64,000 nucleotides of DNA from Cryoendolithus antarcticus (taxonomy: Eukaryota > Ascomycota > Dothideomycetes > Cladosporiales > Cladosporiaceae), in NCBI GenBank assembly GCA_002077065.1, contig NAJO01000010.1:744001-808000 (forward strand), read 5' to 3'. The notes beneath the pieces are model-generated. The model was not told the DNA's origin and did no database searches. It worked only from the letters and a program-made list of their open reading frames with translations. The position numbers and the translations under genes are program-made. Of the stretch, positions 22,749 through 35,106 are shown in pieces. The first letter of the stretch is position 1. The number at the start of each line of letters is the position of its first letter.

Positions 22749-24445
22749 ATGAACGGGCTTCATACGCCTTCCTCTTCCTCGGCCTTGAGCTTGGAGAGTC
22801 TCAATTTGCACGACAGTGCCACAAGTCGCCTGCAAAAGGCGCACTACTCGCCGCCATGGAGTGACACCAGCATCATCGGCATTGCTGGTTCGTCCGGCTC
22901 CGGCAAGACTTCGCTCGCTTATGCTATCATCAAGGAGCTTAGTCTGCCATGGGTCGTCATCTTGTCTATGGACAGCTTCTACAAGCCCTTGACCCCAGAG
23001 CAGAGTGCGGCAGCGTTTCGAAATGAGTATGACTTCGATGCGCCAGAGGCTATTGACTTCGATGTCTTGGTCGATAGGCTCAGCGACATCAAACTTGGGT
23101 GAGGTCGTTCCCTTCACCGCTTGACCTACCCATGCTAACGTATCTGCAAGCAAGAAAGCCGAGATTCCGGTCTACTCTTTTGAGAAGCATGCCCGGCTGA
23201 AGAAGACAACCACAATCTACTCGCCGCACGTCTTGATCCTCGAAGGCATTTTCGCTCTGCATGATCAGCGTGTACTCGACATGCTCGACATGAAGATCTT
23301 CGCCGAAGCCGATGCCGACTTGTGCCTCTCGCGGCGACTGCTGCGCGATGTGCGCGAGCGAGGACGTGACATCGAAGGTTGCATCAAGCAGTGGTTTGCC
23401 TACGTCAAGCCTAACTTTCACAAGTTTGTCGAGCCGCAGAGGAATGTCGCAGGTACGTGGGCTAACCTTCTCACTCCTTGTCACGGCACAATGATGATCT
23501 ACAATCATGCATAGTTCAACTGAATTTCTTTGAAGAACAACATACAGCAACGTCTTTCGCTCCTATCTGACTGCCTCTTTGCTACATCTGGTATACACGC
23601 GTCATCGGGGTACTTTGACTGATCGTGTATCACAGACATCATTGTACCACGAGGTATCGAGAACACCGTTGCTATTGGTAGGCCATCCGCGGAGCAAGCC
23701 ATATGCGCTCTGCTAACACTTTGTAGGCATGGTCTCCGATCGCGTGCACAAGACGCTCGACGAGAAGTCCGCAGTGCATCAAGCTGAGCTTAGACGGCTT
23801 GGTCAAGCGTCCGAAGACGCACCCCTATCCGATCATGTCATCATGCTCGAGCACAACAATCAAATCCGTGGTATCAACACGAAGCTGATCGAGTCCACCA
23901 CGGATCGTGAGGACTTCGTATTCTACTTCGACAGACTTGCTGTACTTCTCGTAGAGAAAGCCACGGATTGCTTCCGCTTCCAGCCCATCACTGTGCAGAC
24001 GCCTGTGCCGAACGAGAGCTATAATGGACTGGTGGCAGAGGGCATCGTCTCTGCGGTCGTTATCCTACGAGGTGGCAGTATTCTCGAGACTGGACTGAAG
24101 CGAGTCATCCCAGACTGCCGCACAGGACGCATGCTGATCCAGACAAACTTCCGCACCGGCGAGCCTGAGCTTCACTATTACTCGTTGTCGCCAGATATTG
24201 CTCAGCACACTGGCGTGATGCTGCTCGATCCGCAGATGAGCAGTGGCGGTGCAGCGCTGATGGCAGTGAAGGTACTGCTTGATCACGGCGTTCATGAGGA
24301 TCGCATTGTGTTCGTCACGTGCACTGCAGGCAATCAGGGCTTGCGGCGGTTGATGAGCGTCTTTCCTGAAATTAAGGTGATCGTATCCAGGATGGTAGAC
24401 GATCTGGAGACGCGGTGGGTGGAGGAGAGGTACTTAGGGTGCTGA
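22749..24445 (+). CDS. urk1: Uridine/cytidine kinase with UPRT-like domain
   Basis: Phosphorylates uridine and cytidine in pyrimidine salvage. Exons 22749-23098, 23151-23452, 23636-23677 (42 nt) and 23727-24445 give 1413 nt, or 470 residues, in frame. The N-terminal kinase has the P-loop GIAGSSGSGKTS, MDSFYKPL, FDAPEAIDFDVL and the VLILEGIFALHD strand, then RDVRERGRDIEGCIKQW. The C-terminal half is uracil-phosphoribosyltransferase-like, with LRGGSILETGLKR and the PRPP-loop-like LLDPQMSSGGAALMAVKVLL. The end, WVEERYLGC, is typical of the fused enzyme. The third exon encodes DIIVPRGIENTVAI, a conserved link between the domains. The gene is divergent from gid8. Confidence 0.94.
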
Positions 24446-24858
24446 GCCGTGACAGCAAGTGAAGTTAGATGTTCCTCTTCTACGAATGCACGGACTCGAT
24501 CTGGCTGAAACACAAGTGAATACATGCTTCCACGAGTCTTTCATTCACTACGTGGCCCTCGTTATTACCTTACCCAGACAGTGTGGTGACATTTGCTACT
24601 TCGCACTGCCAACCATCGAATACTTCGATTCGCACTACTTTGCTTCGCAACCATCTAGCTCGCCACAGACCACCTGCACTGCAACTCTGACACGCTCTCT
24701 TTGCGCCTTCGCCATTCCTGCGACACTACAAAGACACCTGGTGAAGTTACCAAAGCCCGAACAGCCTGTGAGAGACCAATCTTCACCTTATCTTCTTCCC
24801 ATCACCACCGAGTAAATTCATCGACAATCTATCAGACTCGATACTGTAAGCACTCGAA
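24446..24858. other. Intergenic region, urk1 to unknown gene
   Basis: 413 bp between same-strand genes. An open frame here has no codon-level hallmark of a gene. It probably holds the urk1 3' UTR and the next promoter. Confidence 0.4.
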
Positions 24859-25570
24859 ATGGCTTCCGCCTCCACTACACAGAGTCGCCCACGTGAGGCA
24901 AGCGATACTCCACTCCTGGTCTCGCGTCCAGCGCAACTCTACGGTACACACGAGCCCACAGCCCGTCCCTCCCTCGCCCGTGCCACCACAACTTTGCCAA
25001 GCACCACCACTACCCTCAATTCCTCCGAAACCCGCCCACAACTTTCGCGTCCCCTTCCCAACCGCGCAGCCACCACAGCCACCGGACTGCAATCAATCGC
25101 CAATACCCCCAAGCCCGTCCGACCAAGCCTCCTCCGCCGCCTCACCTCAACCGCCGACGCGCTTCTCGACCTCTCAAATGCCACTCACCGCAACGCCCCA
25201 CCCGCTCCTTCCCACTGGACAGATCACATGCACCGTCGCGCGCTCCTCGAAACTTGGGATCGTGTGCATGAAGCTGCTGGGAGTTCGGGAAGCAAGTATC
25301 CGAAAAGTCTGGTTGGGCAGTTGGTGAGTGTAGAGAAGGAGATGCTGGTGGAATTTCCGGAGTTGGTAGAGGGCGAGAGGGGGTTGGGGAAGGAGTGGAT
25401 GGAGTACGTGCTCGGGGCCGGATTGAGGTTCCCTTGTAAGCTGGGTCAATCCATCGAGAGCGAGATTCGTACTGATGATTCTTTCAGGGTGCATTACGGA
25501 GAAAATGGGGAAGTGGGAAGTTGTGGCTAGTGTTGGTAAGCTCGGGGCTAGGGGCTGGGGACCTTGGTAG
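24859..25570 (+). CDS. Unknown conserved-looking protein, 219 residues
   Basis: Not recognised. Two exons, 24859-25435 and 25488-25570, join in frame; the 52 bp intron has GTAAGC...TTTCAG ends. The first 95 residues are low-complexity (Thr, Pro, Arg, Ala). The second half appears globular: SLLRRLTSTADALLDLSN, HWTDHMHRRALLETWDRVHE, LVSVEKEMLVEFPELVEGE and, only after splicing, KWEVVASVGKLGARGWGPW at the C-terminus. That spliced tail looks much more protein-like than the unspliced read-through, which supports the intron. There is no signal peptide or membrane segment. Location and role are unknown. Confidence 0.6.
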
Positions 25571-26228
25571 CGTGGCCATTGAAGGATGCGAGGTCGAAGG
25601 TATGCAGAGCCTCTAGCGGATTGGGAGCCATGGGCAGCATCTTTGAGCGATAGAGAGCGCTGCCTATTACGACTTGTCAGGGTCTTTCCGAGCAGGACTC
25701 GATTCGCCAGGAGGGCATGCTGTAGCGTATGCCGGTGCGGGCCTAAGTACGGATGGCGGGCCCTACTCGAGTAGCATCTTGAGCGAGTACATCTGTCTCT
25801 CCAGAGTTTCGTTTGACGCCGATCCCCTCGATAAGCCGTCGGAAGGACTTCAACGAGAAGCAAATGAGGTTTGGTATTGAGTCTGATTGCCTCAGGCATA
25901 CGCGCGTTGGCAGCGAAAATCACACGACTAGACTTTGAGACAGGCACGTATCACATCACGAGATCTACATTTCAAGGATCATTCCGATATCTGTATAACT
26001 CTCTCGCGACTTGAATGACGTGGACGTACCGTTGTAGTGCGTGTGCTGCCTTGCAATGGTGAATGTCCCTAATTGCCCAGCGCTCAGCCACCACGATTCG
26101 ATCGCCAGCGATCCACTCTTCAGCTGTTGACTTCGTGCAAGTCTGAACATCAAGTTGTTGACAATACTTGAACACTCCATCATAAACCCCCGTGTGCACC
26201 CACGTTCACACGAATCAGTGCAGCGATC
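25571..26228. other. Intergenic region before hetC
   Basis: A 658 bp region between same-strand genes. Only short frames without motifs are present. It should include the hetC promoter. Confidence 0.4.
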
Positions 26229-28608
26229 ATGGCCAACACTCAGTTGCTGGTCCTGCTCAGCATCGCGCTAATACTATGCCTCGCAACGCCAACACACGCC
26301 TTCGGCGCAGGCAATATCGCCTCCATCTCACGCATTGAAGGTCACAACTGGCGCCATGGCGACATTGAGGACATGCTCAAGACTGTCGCCTGTCTCAAAG
26401 GCCACAAATGGTCGAGTATGATGATCAAGCGAGTTTACTTCGGAAATTGGCTTCGTGATTACTCGCAGGCGGTCGATGTTGGTACGCTGAAGGGTGTGCA
26501 GGCTGACACTATTCGCATCTTGGTCTGGGTATTGGCGTTCATGGCGTTTGGGTATGCGACGGCGGAGTTCGAGGTCACTGCGGAGAGATTGGGCGTTTAC
26601 AGGCCAGAGGAGCATATCGACAATCCGAAGGTAGATTGACTTGACTTCACGCTTGACGGGAACTATCTTACTGACCTCTTTCAAGGACTATGCCGACAAT
26701 ATCGACGCACGACAACACGATCAGCGTCTAAGAGGGCCAGTGTCGCAGCAAGAACTGGCTGTCGACCCCGAAACTGGCATGAAGAACTACATCGCCAACG
26801 ATCGTGGTGGCTGGGCTACCTCACTAGGCTAAATCAAGTTCAGCTTCGCACGCAGCATCCACTTCGGCCGACTCTACACGCATGGTGCTAACAAAGGTCG
26901 CGAAGAAGACCTCTGCGAGGCGCTCAGATGCCTTGGCCAAGGTCTCCATTGCCTGGAGGACTTCGGTGCCCACACCAACTACACCGAGCTTGCGCTGCAG
27001 GAACTCGGCCATCGAGGTGTCTTTGCGCACGTCGGTGCTCATGCTCAGATCAATCTGCATGGCAAGCAGACATTTCCTCTGGTGACCGGCACATTTGGTG
27101 GCGTCGACTTCCTTCATTCGGTGCTAGGTGAAGCTACCGATCACGTCACGCAGACCGAGATCGAGGAGCTAGATGAGAAGCTGACGAAAGCGCAAGGCTC
27201 TGGTAGCCGCGATGCTGTAGGCGGCGATCCGGCGGCGCGCGCATCAGACTTCACCAATCTCTTGGCCAGTGTCCCTGGCACAGGTGGTCTGATTCAAGAG
27301 GCCATCAGCCTCCAAGCCGCTTCAGATGCTGAAGCCATGCAGAACGCTCGTGGCCAAGCAGACTACTCTCAGAACTTCGACCCCAGTAACTCATCTGACC
27401 CCTACTACACCTCCTCCCGAGCTGGGCCCAACTCATTCGCAGCACCTCCCGGCTCACAGGGCGGACCTCCCGGACCTGGTATCCCAGGTACAAACATCGA
27501 CCCAAAAGCCGCGATAGCAAAAATCTACCCTCTGCTTCTCTTCCGCGACAACGTTGTGCGCACGATCTCGGGTATAGTCTCTAAGATCCCCGGGCTGGAG
27601 AAGATGATCGAGACTATCTCTGAGCGTGTCACGCTATTCATCATGGGCTTGCTCGCGCCCTACATGAAGCCAATCATCGCGGCAGCATCGAATAGCCTGA
27701 AGACTGGCAGCAGTACGGTTGTAGACGCCAGTGCCAAGCAGCAGTTCCTCGTTTGGAATGATGCGACAAGTACTGACCCTACGCATTCCATGCTGAGCAA
27801 GGATCATTTCAGCAATCTCCTCAATCAGCCCGCTGGCGAAGTCGCGGCGGTGGTTTTGCAGTATGTCGCTCCTCGCGTGGTCTACGCTTGGGATCGCCCT
27901 GACGTCCCAGTGGACGAAGTCCTGAATGACGTGGCGCGAGTCTTCCATCACCCAGCCATCCGGGACAGGAACTTAGAAATTCATCGCAACATGTTCGGCG
28001 TCGTGGAGAAATGGGCGAACGGACCAGGGCGCAAGCATAACCTCGATCAGGTGCTCGGAAGCGAGAGCGTCAAGGCTGGGCGCAACCACACAGTACAGAA
28101 GATGAGTGCTGGAGGATTTGCTGATCTCGGCATTCCCGGTATTGGTGGTGGACCGCACGGACAGGGTGGTCATGGTGGAGGGATGGGCATGGGCATGTTT
28201 GGTCAACAAGGTGGTGGGCGGAGAGAGCTTGGGGACGATGATACGACCGGTCAGGGTTATGGTGGCTACAGCTCTCAGGAACAGAGCTATCAGCAAACGC
28301 CAGGCGCCTTCGGCCAAGATCCGTCTGGTCCACAGCGTACGGCTAGCTTCGAGCCCAGCGATGCAAGTGCAATGCCCACCTCCTATCAGCAAGGCTACGA
28401 GGACTACAGTCAGCCGCCTCAGCAGCCACCTGGAGGTTATGACCAAGGCGGCTTTCAACAGCCGCAGCAGCAGTACGGCTACGATCAGGGTCAAGGTCAA
28501 GGTCAGGGACAGCAGCCAGGATACGGTGGCCAGCCCGGATATGGAGGGCAGTACGAGACGTACGGGCAGGGCCCGCAGGGGTATGGAAGTGGTGGCGGGT
28601 ATCACTGA
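26229..28608 (+). pseudogene. hetC: HetC-family heterokaryon-incompatibility protein, interrupted by an in-frame TAA
   Basis: A homologue of the Neurospora het-c family, secretory-route proteins linked to vegetative incompatibility. Exons 26229-26630 and 26686-28608 would give 774 residues. A signal peptide (LLVLLSIALILCLATPTHA) opens the protein. Conserved Het-C blocks follow: RIEGHNWRHGDIEDML, YFGNWLRDYSQAVDVG, SFARSIHFGRLYTHGANKGR and LGQGLHCLEDFGAHTNYTEL. The tail is rich in Gly, Gln and Tyr, as in family members. However, codon 183 (26830-26832) is TAA, between WATSLG and IKFSFARS, where an aromatic residue (Tyr) is expected. The frame is open for nearly 600 codons afterwards and I find no splice site that removes the stop in frame. 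So it is either a recent nonsense allele, a sequencing error, or (less likely) stop read-through. The first piece alone would be 182 residues. Confidence 0.85.
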
Positions 28609-29254
28609 GGATAAGCGTAGAGGGTCGAGGAACGCTTTGATACTTTACGACAGTCACGATGGGTGATAGTAAGTGCTGCTTTCTAGTGTGTGGCTGCGCC
28701 TTACGGACGCAGAGCTGTGTAACGAGTCGACGGCTTACAGCATCAGTCTAACAGATACGACATAGCGTAGAGCTGCTATGACGATCCATTTCAGTTCTCC
28801 CTCACGCTAGGTACACACCCATGTCGAGCTGTTCAACATCGTCACACAGTGCATCCAGATATGAGAGTGGTAGAATATGACCTGACTCTTTTCCACCAAC
28901 AAGGACCTGCACAAGAGACTGCTGTACACGCTGACAATGCCACGATCGTGTCAGGTGATAGTCTTTCATGCCGTCAAAGACTGCCAGTAGATCCTTCCAG
29001 AGCAGTCATGGTGTCCGAGCACTCCAAGCCAATGCCAGCAGGTTGCTTGGCCACCGATCTGATCCCTTTCAAAACTTAGATAACACCACGCTTGTGCCTC
29101 AGAGTACTGTTCAAGCCTTGCTCGCTTTGTCTCCGTCCTGGCCCCTCCATCCTTTCCGGCAGCTCCAGAACATTTCATATATGCTCCCTGTCTTCCCTCT
29201 GATGGTTCTACTTCCTACTCTGCACATCTCCACCAGCACAAGACACCTCAGACC
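28609..29254. other. Intergenic region, hetC to Myb-like gene
   Basis: 646 bp between same-strand genes. No motif-bearing frame, repeat or RNA gene was recognised. Confidence 0.4.
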
Positions 29255-29824
29255 ATGCCGGCCAAGAGCGATGACAACACTAATCTCCGCTTCATGCACG
29301 CCTGCCTCCTAGCCTCAGACTACAGTCGCATAGATTTCAACGAAGTCAGCTCCAAGTTCGGCATCCAGGCTCCCGCAGCCCGAATGCGCTTTGCTCGCTT
29401 GCACACTGGACTAGGCGGCAAGACCAAGACACGGAAGAGGCTCAATTCCGTGGTAGCGAGGGGCAGCAAGGGCGCAGGTGGCTCGAAGGGGAAGTCCGTG
29501 ATGAGCGGAAAGGGAAGCTTCGGAGGAGGACCAGCGGAGGATGACGATGAGATTGTGGTGGCGAGAAAAGTCGAGAGGGCTTCCATTGCGATCAAGAAGG
29601 AGGAGCTTCACGAGGGCGATGGAGGGATGGCCAGCCAGGATCAATGGGTCGACGGATTCGTTGCACCGTCAGTCGTTGGAGGAGGTCCAGGATACTACGG
29701 ACCTCCATGTGGTATCGTGCCACCGCATCTGAGGCAGCAGCCGGAGGTCGCGATCATGCAGGCACCATACTTCGTCGGAGGCTTCGAGAGCGGTGATACG
29801 AAGCCGGCGACATCGAGTGTGTGA
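29255..29824 (+). CDS. Small Myb-like DNA-binding domain protein
   Basis: A 189-residue single-exon protein. The first 50 residues (TNLRFMHACLLASDYSRID, VSSKFGIQAPAARMRFARL) match a fungal helix-turn-helix/Myb-like module found in many small filamentous-fungal proteins, where an N-terminal helix plus FGIxxxAARMRxxRL forms the DNA-reading unit. It is followed by a basic Gly/Lys/Ser-rich linker (about 55-95), an acidic patch (EDDDEIVVARK), and a Gly/Pro/Tyr-rich C-terminus. It is probably a nuclear regulator. Its targets cannot be told from sequence. The start ATG is the first in frame. Confidence 0.7.
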   Translation: MPAKSDDNTNLRFMHACLLASDYSRIDFNEVSSKFGIQAPAARMRFARLHTGLGGKTKTRKRLNSVVARGSKGAGGSKGKSVMSGKGSFGGGPAEDDDEIVVARKVERASIAIKKEELHEGDGGMASQDQWVDGFVAPSVVGGGPGYYGPPCGIVPPHLRQQPEVAIMQAPYFVGGFESGDTKPATSSV

Positions 29825-29996
29825 TGTCGCCGTCTCATCATAGAGATGAGGTCGTAGCTTTTTGTCGTCGGAGTGGCAGCGACAAAGCGCACGACAGATA
29901 GCCTGTGATGAGAGAGTGACGAGATGGGCCCTACCCTAGCTTATTCAAATGTCTCGAACGAAGGACATGCTCTTGAAAAGTGGACGTAGATGAATC
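29825..29996. other. Short intergenic region, convergent genes
   Basis: 172 bp between the stop of the Myb-like gene and the stop of the TMEM42-like gene. Nothing further is seen. Confidence 0.4.
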
Positions 29997-30701
29997 TCAG
30001 TCTCTCTCACCTGCGACATGTCGATCGCGACTTCTGCTCCGCACTCTTCCACCTTCTTGAAGCTCAATACTCGTTCCAGCTCTCGCCACTTCTCGTAGTG
30101 GCGCATCAGGCTCATCAGTGTAGCCTTCCTCACCCACCGCAGTCACCTCTCTCGCGTCCGGAGCCTCGCCCTTATCCTCCTCTCTCCTCCCAATGATCAC
30201 ACTTCCAGCCACCAGCAAACTAGCTCCAAGCCACCATAGTGCTAACCTAGGTCAGGACCGCTTTGCTGACTTTGATACGCTTGGAATCGAATTGAGCTTA
30301 CCGGGCAGCTTCTCACCAAAAACACCCCATCCCAAAATGGCCGTGACAAAGAAATTCGCACTCGTATTCAGCACACTTACTCTTACCGTGCTACTCGCCA
30401 GTGTTAGAGCCTTCGTGAAGAGGCCCCACATCACAGCATTGAAGATCAGATTGCACGCGAAGAACCCCTGGGCTTGCGTCAGACCAGGCTTCGTCAATGT
30501 ACACCGGAGATTGAAAATTACACCACGTATGACGGTCTCAATTATCGTATTGTGGTTCCCCAGCCCCAGCAGTGAGGACACGGCAGAAGACCATGAGGAC
30601 GTGAGGGATGTGGTCGTGAGCTTCGCGAAGACGCCGTTGAGGGCTGCGCAGGCGCCGGAAGCGATGGTGTAGGGCAGCCAAGAGGGTCGAGACTCTGTCA
30701 T
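29997..30701 (-). CDS. TMEM42-like / EamA-type small multi-pass membrane protein
   Basis: A 214-residue protein from two exons, 30701-30302 and 30241-29997 (intron 60 bp, in frame). The N-terminus PYTIASGACAALNGVFAKL matches the start of the TMEM42 and half-size drug/metabolite transporter families. About four hydrophobic helices follow, including FFACNLIFNAVMWGLFTKAL, RVSVLNTSANFFVTAILGWG and, across the splice, ALWWLGASLLVAGSVIIG. The last 65 residues are hydrophilic, Glu/Arg-rich and probably cytosolic. Substrate and membrane are unknown. An upstream in-frame Met exists, but MTESRPSW is the usual kind of start for the family. Confidence 0.8.
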
Positions 30702-31282
30702 GATAGCGTTCACAGGTAGGATATGAAGTTCATAATGATACATGTACTGTAAGGGAGGAGGAAAGGTCAGAAGATGGTGGAGGGCGCGGCTTGGCAAATG
30801 TCGCTGGAAGAGCGACGGGGAACGATAGTACTCCTTTCGTCCCGTGAGGCTCTCAGTGGCGACGAAAGATGGCCTGAGGATCTATCTCACGCATCATAGT
30901 AGTGTCTATGTTAGTGGAACACTGTTGAGAAACGAATTCCGATTGAACTTCGGCTCGACAAACTTGCGCGATCTCTTTGATAGCATGCAGTCCGAATGAC
31001 AGTAGCGGTGACCAGGACAATAGCACAAGCAGCCATCAGGATCTCAGGAGAATAGTGCGTATCAGGAGAGACATCTTGTAAACTCATCTAGTCAACGCTA
31101 ATGGTACAAGCTGGCCTCCGCTACACCCCTTAAACGCCTTCATATCAGATCCGCCACCAGCGCCATGCTAATCGCTGCAAGTGAATGATCCTATGTCATC
31201 CTCGTCTCCAAGCCCATGCGTGAGCATAGCCATCTCTCCGGGCCGACCATGGCCGGTAATGGACATCTACAACGCCTCAGAC
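30702..31282. other. Intergenic region, TMEM42-like to kcs1
   Basis: 581 bp between a start and the kcs1 stop on the same strand. No gene recognised. Confidence 0.4.
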
Positions 31283-34200
31283 TCAAACCGATACCTCTCC
31301 AGCGTCCTCGAGAACGTTCTCCGACCAAGCTCGCCCGCTTTCAATCATGCCGCCTGTGATGCCCCGGCCCTCGATAGCCATACCTTCACCTTCACCCCGT
31401 TCAACGACGTGCTTCTCGCTGTACAACTCCTCCCATATCCGCTTTAGGTACATCCGTAGAGTCCTCAAACCTCGTAAGTAGCCCCTATCTACATCCACTG
31501 CGTGAAAGGGCGGACAAGGCTTAGAGGCTAGAATGGAATCCATGTCTTCTGCTGTAACGCAGTTGGCGAAGTCGACAATTTTGAGCTTGATGTCAAGGTA
31601 CTGTGCGTCGTCAGATTTGCCTTTTTGTGCGTCGCTGGTCAGCCGAGGTTTGCCATTCTCGTCTGCATCTCCACGGTCATAGATCATGAGCAAGCTGCTG
31701 GCGTAAAGGCGATAGCGCGGCAATGTGCGAATGATACCTTGGAGATGTTCGATCTTGTCCAGTATAGTAGGTATGTGCTTCAATGCCGATGCATGCCCAA
31801 TACCATCAAAAAAGAAGCGACGTAGTGCGCCACGGAATTCGGAGCCAGCTTTGAGGTCGCGCCCAAAGTACTTGTCCTCAAACAAGTAGTTCTGCTGGCG
31901 CACGTTGTAGACTTGCATGCCGCAAAGTCGGACACCTAGTTCGCGGGAGGTAGTGGTCTTGCACTTGCGACGCTGAGAGGCTTGCTTCTTCTCGTTTGCT
32001 TCGACGCCGTACTGTCGAGTACCCATTTTCAGGTCGAGAACACAGGGCTTCTGCATACCTGCTGTGAGATCCTCGAGAAGCAAGAAGTGCTCAACGCGCT
32101 CGTCGTGCTGTACAAGTGAAGCTTCCGGATTGCGTGGCTCAAGATCGCCAGTTAGTTCGATCGCCGGTCCTAGGCGAGGCACTGCGGTGCCGTCATCATT
32201 CGCGACAGCATCTGCGACTTCATTCGTTCTGACTTGTGAGACAAGACTCTTTGACTCGGCCTTCTCAACATTGTATGCATTGGGCTGATCAGCCTTGGGA
32301 TCATCCATTGTGAAGACGTCACCTTCGCCATCTGCACCATATGTGTCGTCGTCATGGAACTCCAAGTCACCACGGGCGCCATCGACATCTGTCGGCTTAC
32401 GCACCAGGCCGCCACCGCTGTGTCGTCGTCGGTGGTGCTTGACGGGAACATTCGTAGGCTTGGCCGGCTTGTCTGCCTCCGAATGCTCGACGCTCCTGCT
32501 CATCGTTGCTGCGGACTGGCGAAGGAGATGCTCTAGACCGTCGGTTGTTGCTCGATCCGTCTCATCTCTGTTGCGTCGCTGTATGTTCTTCATGGCCTGA
32601 CGCCGTGTATCATCCGAATTGAGCAGCTCGTCATGGAGTGTTGCGACATTCAGACTACCGTGCCGGGCCATCGGTTTGCGTTCCCCCCTCCCAGGCACCG
32701 GTAGCTTTCTGATCGCGCGTGACGTCGAAGTGCGGTCATGCCGGCTAGTGCGATGTATAGTGGGCGGAGAGAACACATCGCGGAGGACTTGTTCCTGCAA
32801 CTTTCTATTCACCGTCGTGTAGCCCCAGCTCGACGTCTGCTTCAGGGTAGGTCTGCTAGTCCCGTTTCCGCTGTTGCGCTGAGCGGCGTACCCGTTTGGT
32901 TCATCTGGTGACGCATATGGAGTTTTTGCTGGATCGGGTGTGACCGAGCGTGGTATGGACGGGAATAGATTGGCAGGAATCAAGTGGCGATTATTCTCAA
33001 AAATCACTCTGGGTATGGAGTTCGACTGCTTTTGAGAATGCGAAACCACTCGTTGCTCTGGCTCAGGCGCACCAAGTTGCTCTGTTGAGGGCTTGACGTC
33101 GCTGTCCACTGCACCACCTGACACAGACGGCTTGCGCTTCTGCTTCTCTTTGCGATACGTAACATTCAGCACTCCAATATACCTGTCAATGATTGATTAG
33201 CATCTCAGTTGCGACTCTTGAGCATACCTCGGACCTACCTTGGCATGAAACCGAGCAGCTCGGGATGATGTCTCTCTACAGTCTCGTAGAACATATTCTC
33301 CTTACTGTTGAGCTGCTTGCAGACTGCTCGTCGCGAAAACCGATACATGGTCGTGTGACCACCGACCTGATGTGTGTATGGCTTCAGCTCTACAGCACCG
33401 AGCGGTGGTGGTGCTTGTGTTTCGGACGGTCGCCTTTTGTGCTCACGCCTCCGTTTGGCAAATTCGGACTTTGCTGTCGGCGTCGCGGTCGGTGTTGTCT
33501 GTTCTGTATCGGAGAGCTCGGACTCGTGACCAGCTGTGGAATACCCTGTCTCGGACTCATCGCCAGAGAGTAACACGTCATGCGCCAAATCAGCGTCGTC
33601 GGTAGCCGAAGCGCCTGTCGATCGCCGTCGCAGCGCAAAATCGCCTTTGAGGCAGTCACTCGCATCGTCAGATCGTAAGGCAATTTGCACATCATCTGCT
33701 TGGGACCGTCGAGAGGAGTCGTCAAGCTTCTTGGATGGAACCGGTACATTACGATCCATCTGAAGCTCATGATTGGGAGAGTCGCCTAGCACCACACCTT
33801 GATGTGGAAAGTATGTCGCTGATGAGATGTGCTCCTCGTCGGAGTCGTCGTCGCCCGGCTTTGTCGAATGCGTCGTTGACCTTGCACGTAGCGTATCGTG
33901 GTGATCAGCATTGGAGATCGCTATCGCCTTCGCTGTCCCTGGCTCAAGGTGATGGTGATTCCTTATGTCCTCCAGCAGCTCTCGCGGAAGTCGATCGGTC
34001 GCGCGTTTGGCTGTGCTTGCGTCGACTGCATCAGCATCAGCGGTGGCATTGTCCTCGGTGACAGTGGTGAGGGTCTGTCCCGATCTGTGCTTAGTCCCTG
34101 TTGGAGTAGCAGCTTGCTTCTCGTCCGCTTGAATCTTTCCCGCCCTGTCCTTGTCCGACTGCCGGCGTACGCTAGTGCCTTCCGGCTTGAATAGACCCAA

Positions 34201-35106
34201 GTAATGACTCGATTTTCGACTTCTGACATTCGCTGCCAACGGATCTGGCTTCGGTAGCTGTGCATCAATGACCCTCTCAACTTCGGCATCGAGGCGACTT
34301 TGTTGACGTTGGGATTGAGCTATAGTCAGACCCTCCAGCTTGGCCTGCCCAGTTCTCCACGACCGATACTGCTCACGCTCGGCGCTGCCTTGAACATCAC
34401 CATCGTCCACTAGACCTTGTCGCGGTGTTCTCGACGTCTCGGGAGTGCTCGCGCCTTGCGAATCTGCATTGCTGCTGTCTTCCACATCTCCCTGTTCCTG
34501 CTGTTCCTGTCTCGCCAGGGTTGTGTTCAAATCCTTCAAGTCGTAGAGCGACCGTCGTTGATACTGCAGAGGTATTCCATGTCGCGCGTGTGGCCTCTTG
34601 GTCACCATTCTAGGGTACTCGTGGGCAAGCGCTGAAAGCGGCGAGTCGTTGCGGAGGAAGTTGTCCGTCTTGATGAGCTGCGGCTGTAGCGATGAGACCT
34701 CCATGTCAGAGTCTTGGCCGGTTTCTGGGCCTCCCTCGGGTGTGCGAGCTGTCTTCACCGCAGTATTGAAGGATTCAGACGGTGCTTCACCGCCAGTGTA
34801 GTGTGTAGAGAAGATGCTGTCTCTCTCGTCCAGGTGAGGTTGGCCGACATCATGACTAGTACGAGCAGTCCCAGTGTTGGCAGAAGAATAACGCGCGACG
34901 TCGGGTGCAGTCTTTGACCTTTTCTGCTGGGCCGGACCAGGACGCGATTGCAACGTAACTCCTACCCCATTCAGATCCTCCGCCTTCCGCGGCGGTGACG
35001 GCGGTGAAACAGCATCGTGTACAGCCTGTTCGCTCTCGTTGGAGGAAGGAGTGGATCTATTTAGGTGCTGCGAAGGGATGCTTCCAGCGTTCGCAACGGG
35101 TGCCAT
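31283..35106 (-). CDS. kcs1: Inositol hexakisphosphate kinase Kcs1
   Basis: Makes the pyrophosphate 5-InsP7 from InsP6, a signal for phosphate status, vacuoles and chromatin. Two exons, 35106-33239 and 33182-31283 (intron 56 bp), give 1255 residues in frame. About 590 N-terminal residues are disordered (Ser, Arg, Asp, Gln). The kinase domain begins with TMYRFSRRAVCKQLNSKENM and, across the splice, PELLGFMPRYIGVLNVTYRK. After a charged insertion come PCVLDLKMGTRQYG (the PxxxDxKxG catalytic motif, near residue 1000), YRLYASSLLMIYD and the metal site IVDFANC near the end. The frame stays open upstream to 35403, so a start 99 codons earlier is possible; MAPVANAGS is my choice because the upstream part looks like promoter-derived sequence. 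Confidence 0.92.

Noticed and set aside
26830..26832. Removal of the hetC stop codon by a short intron
   Set aside because: All GT-AG pairs around it are either under 41 bp or leave the conserved downstream block out of frame.
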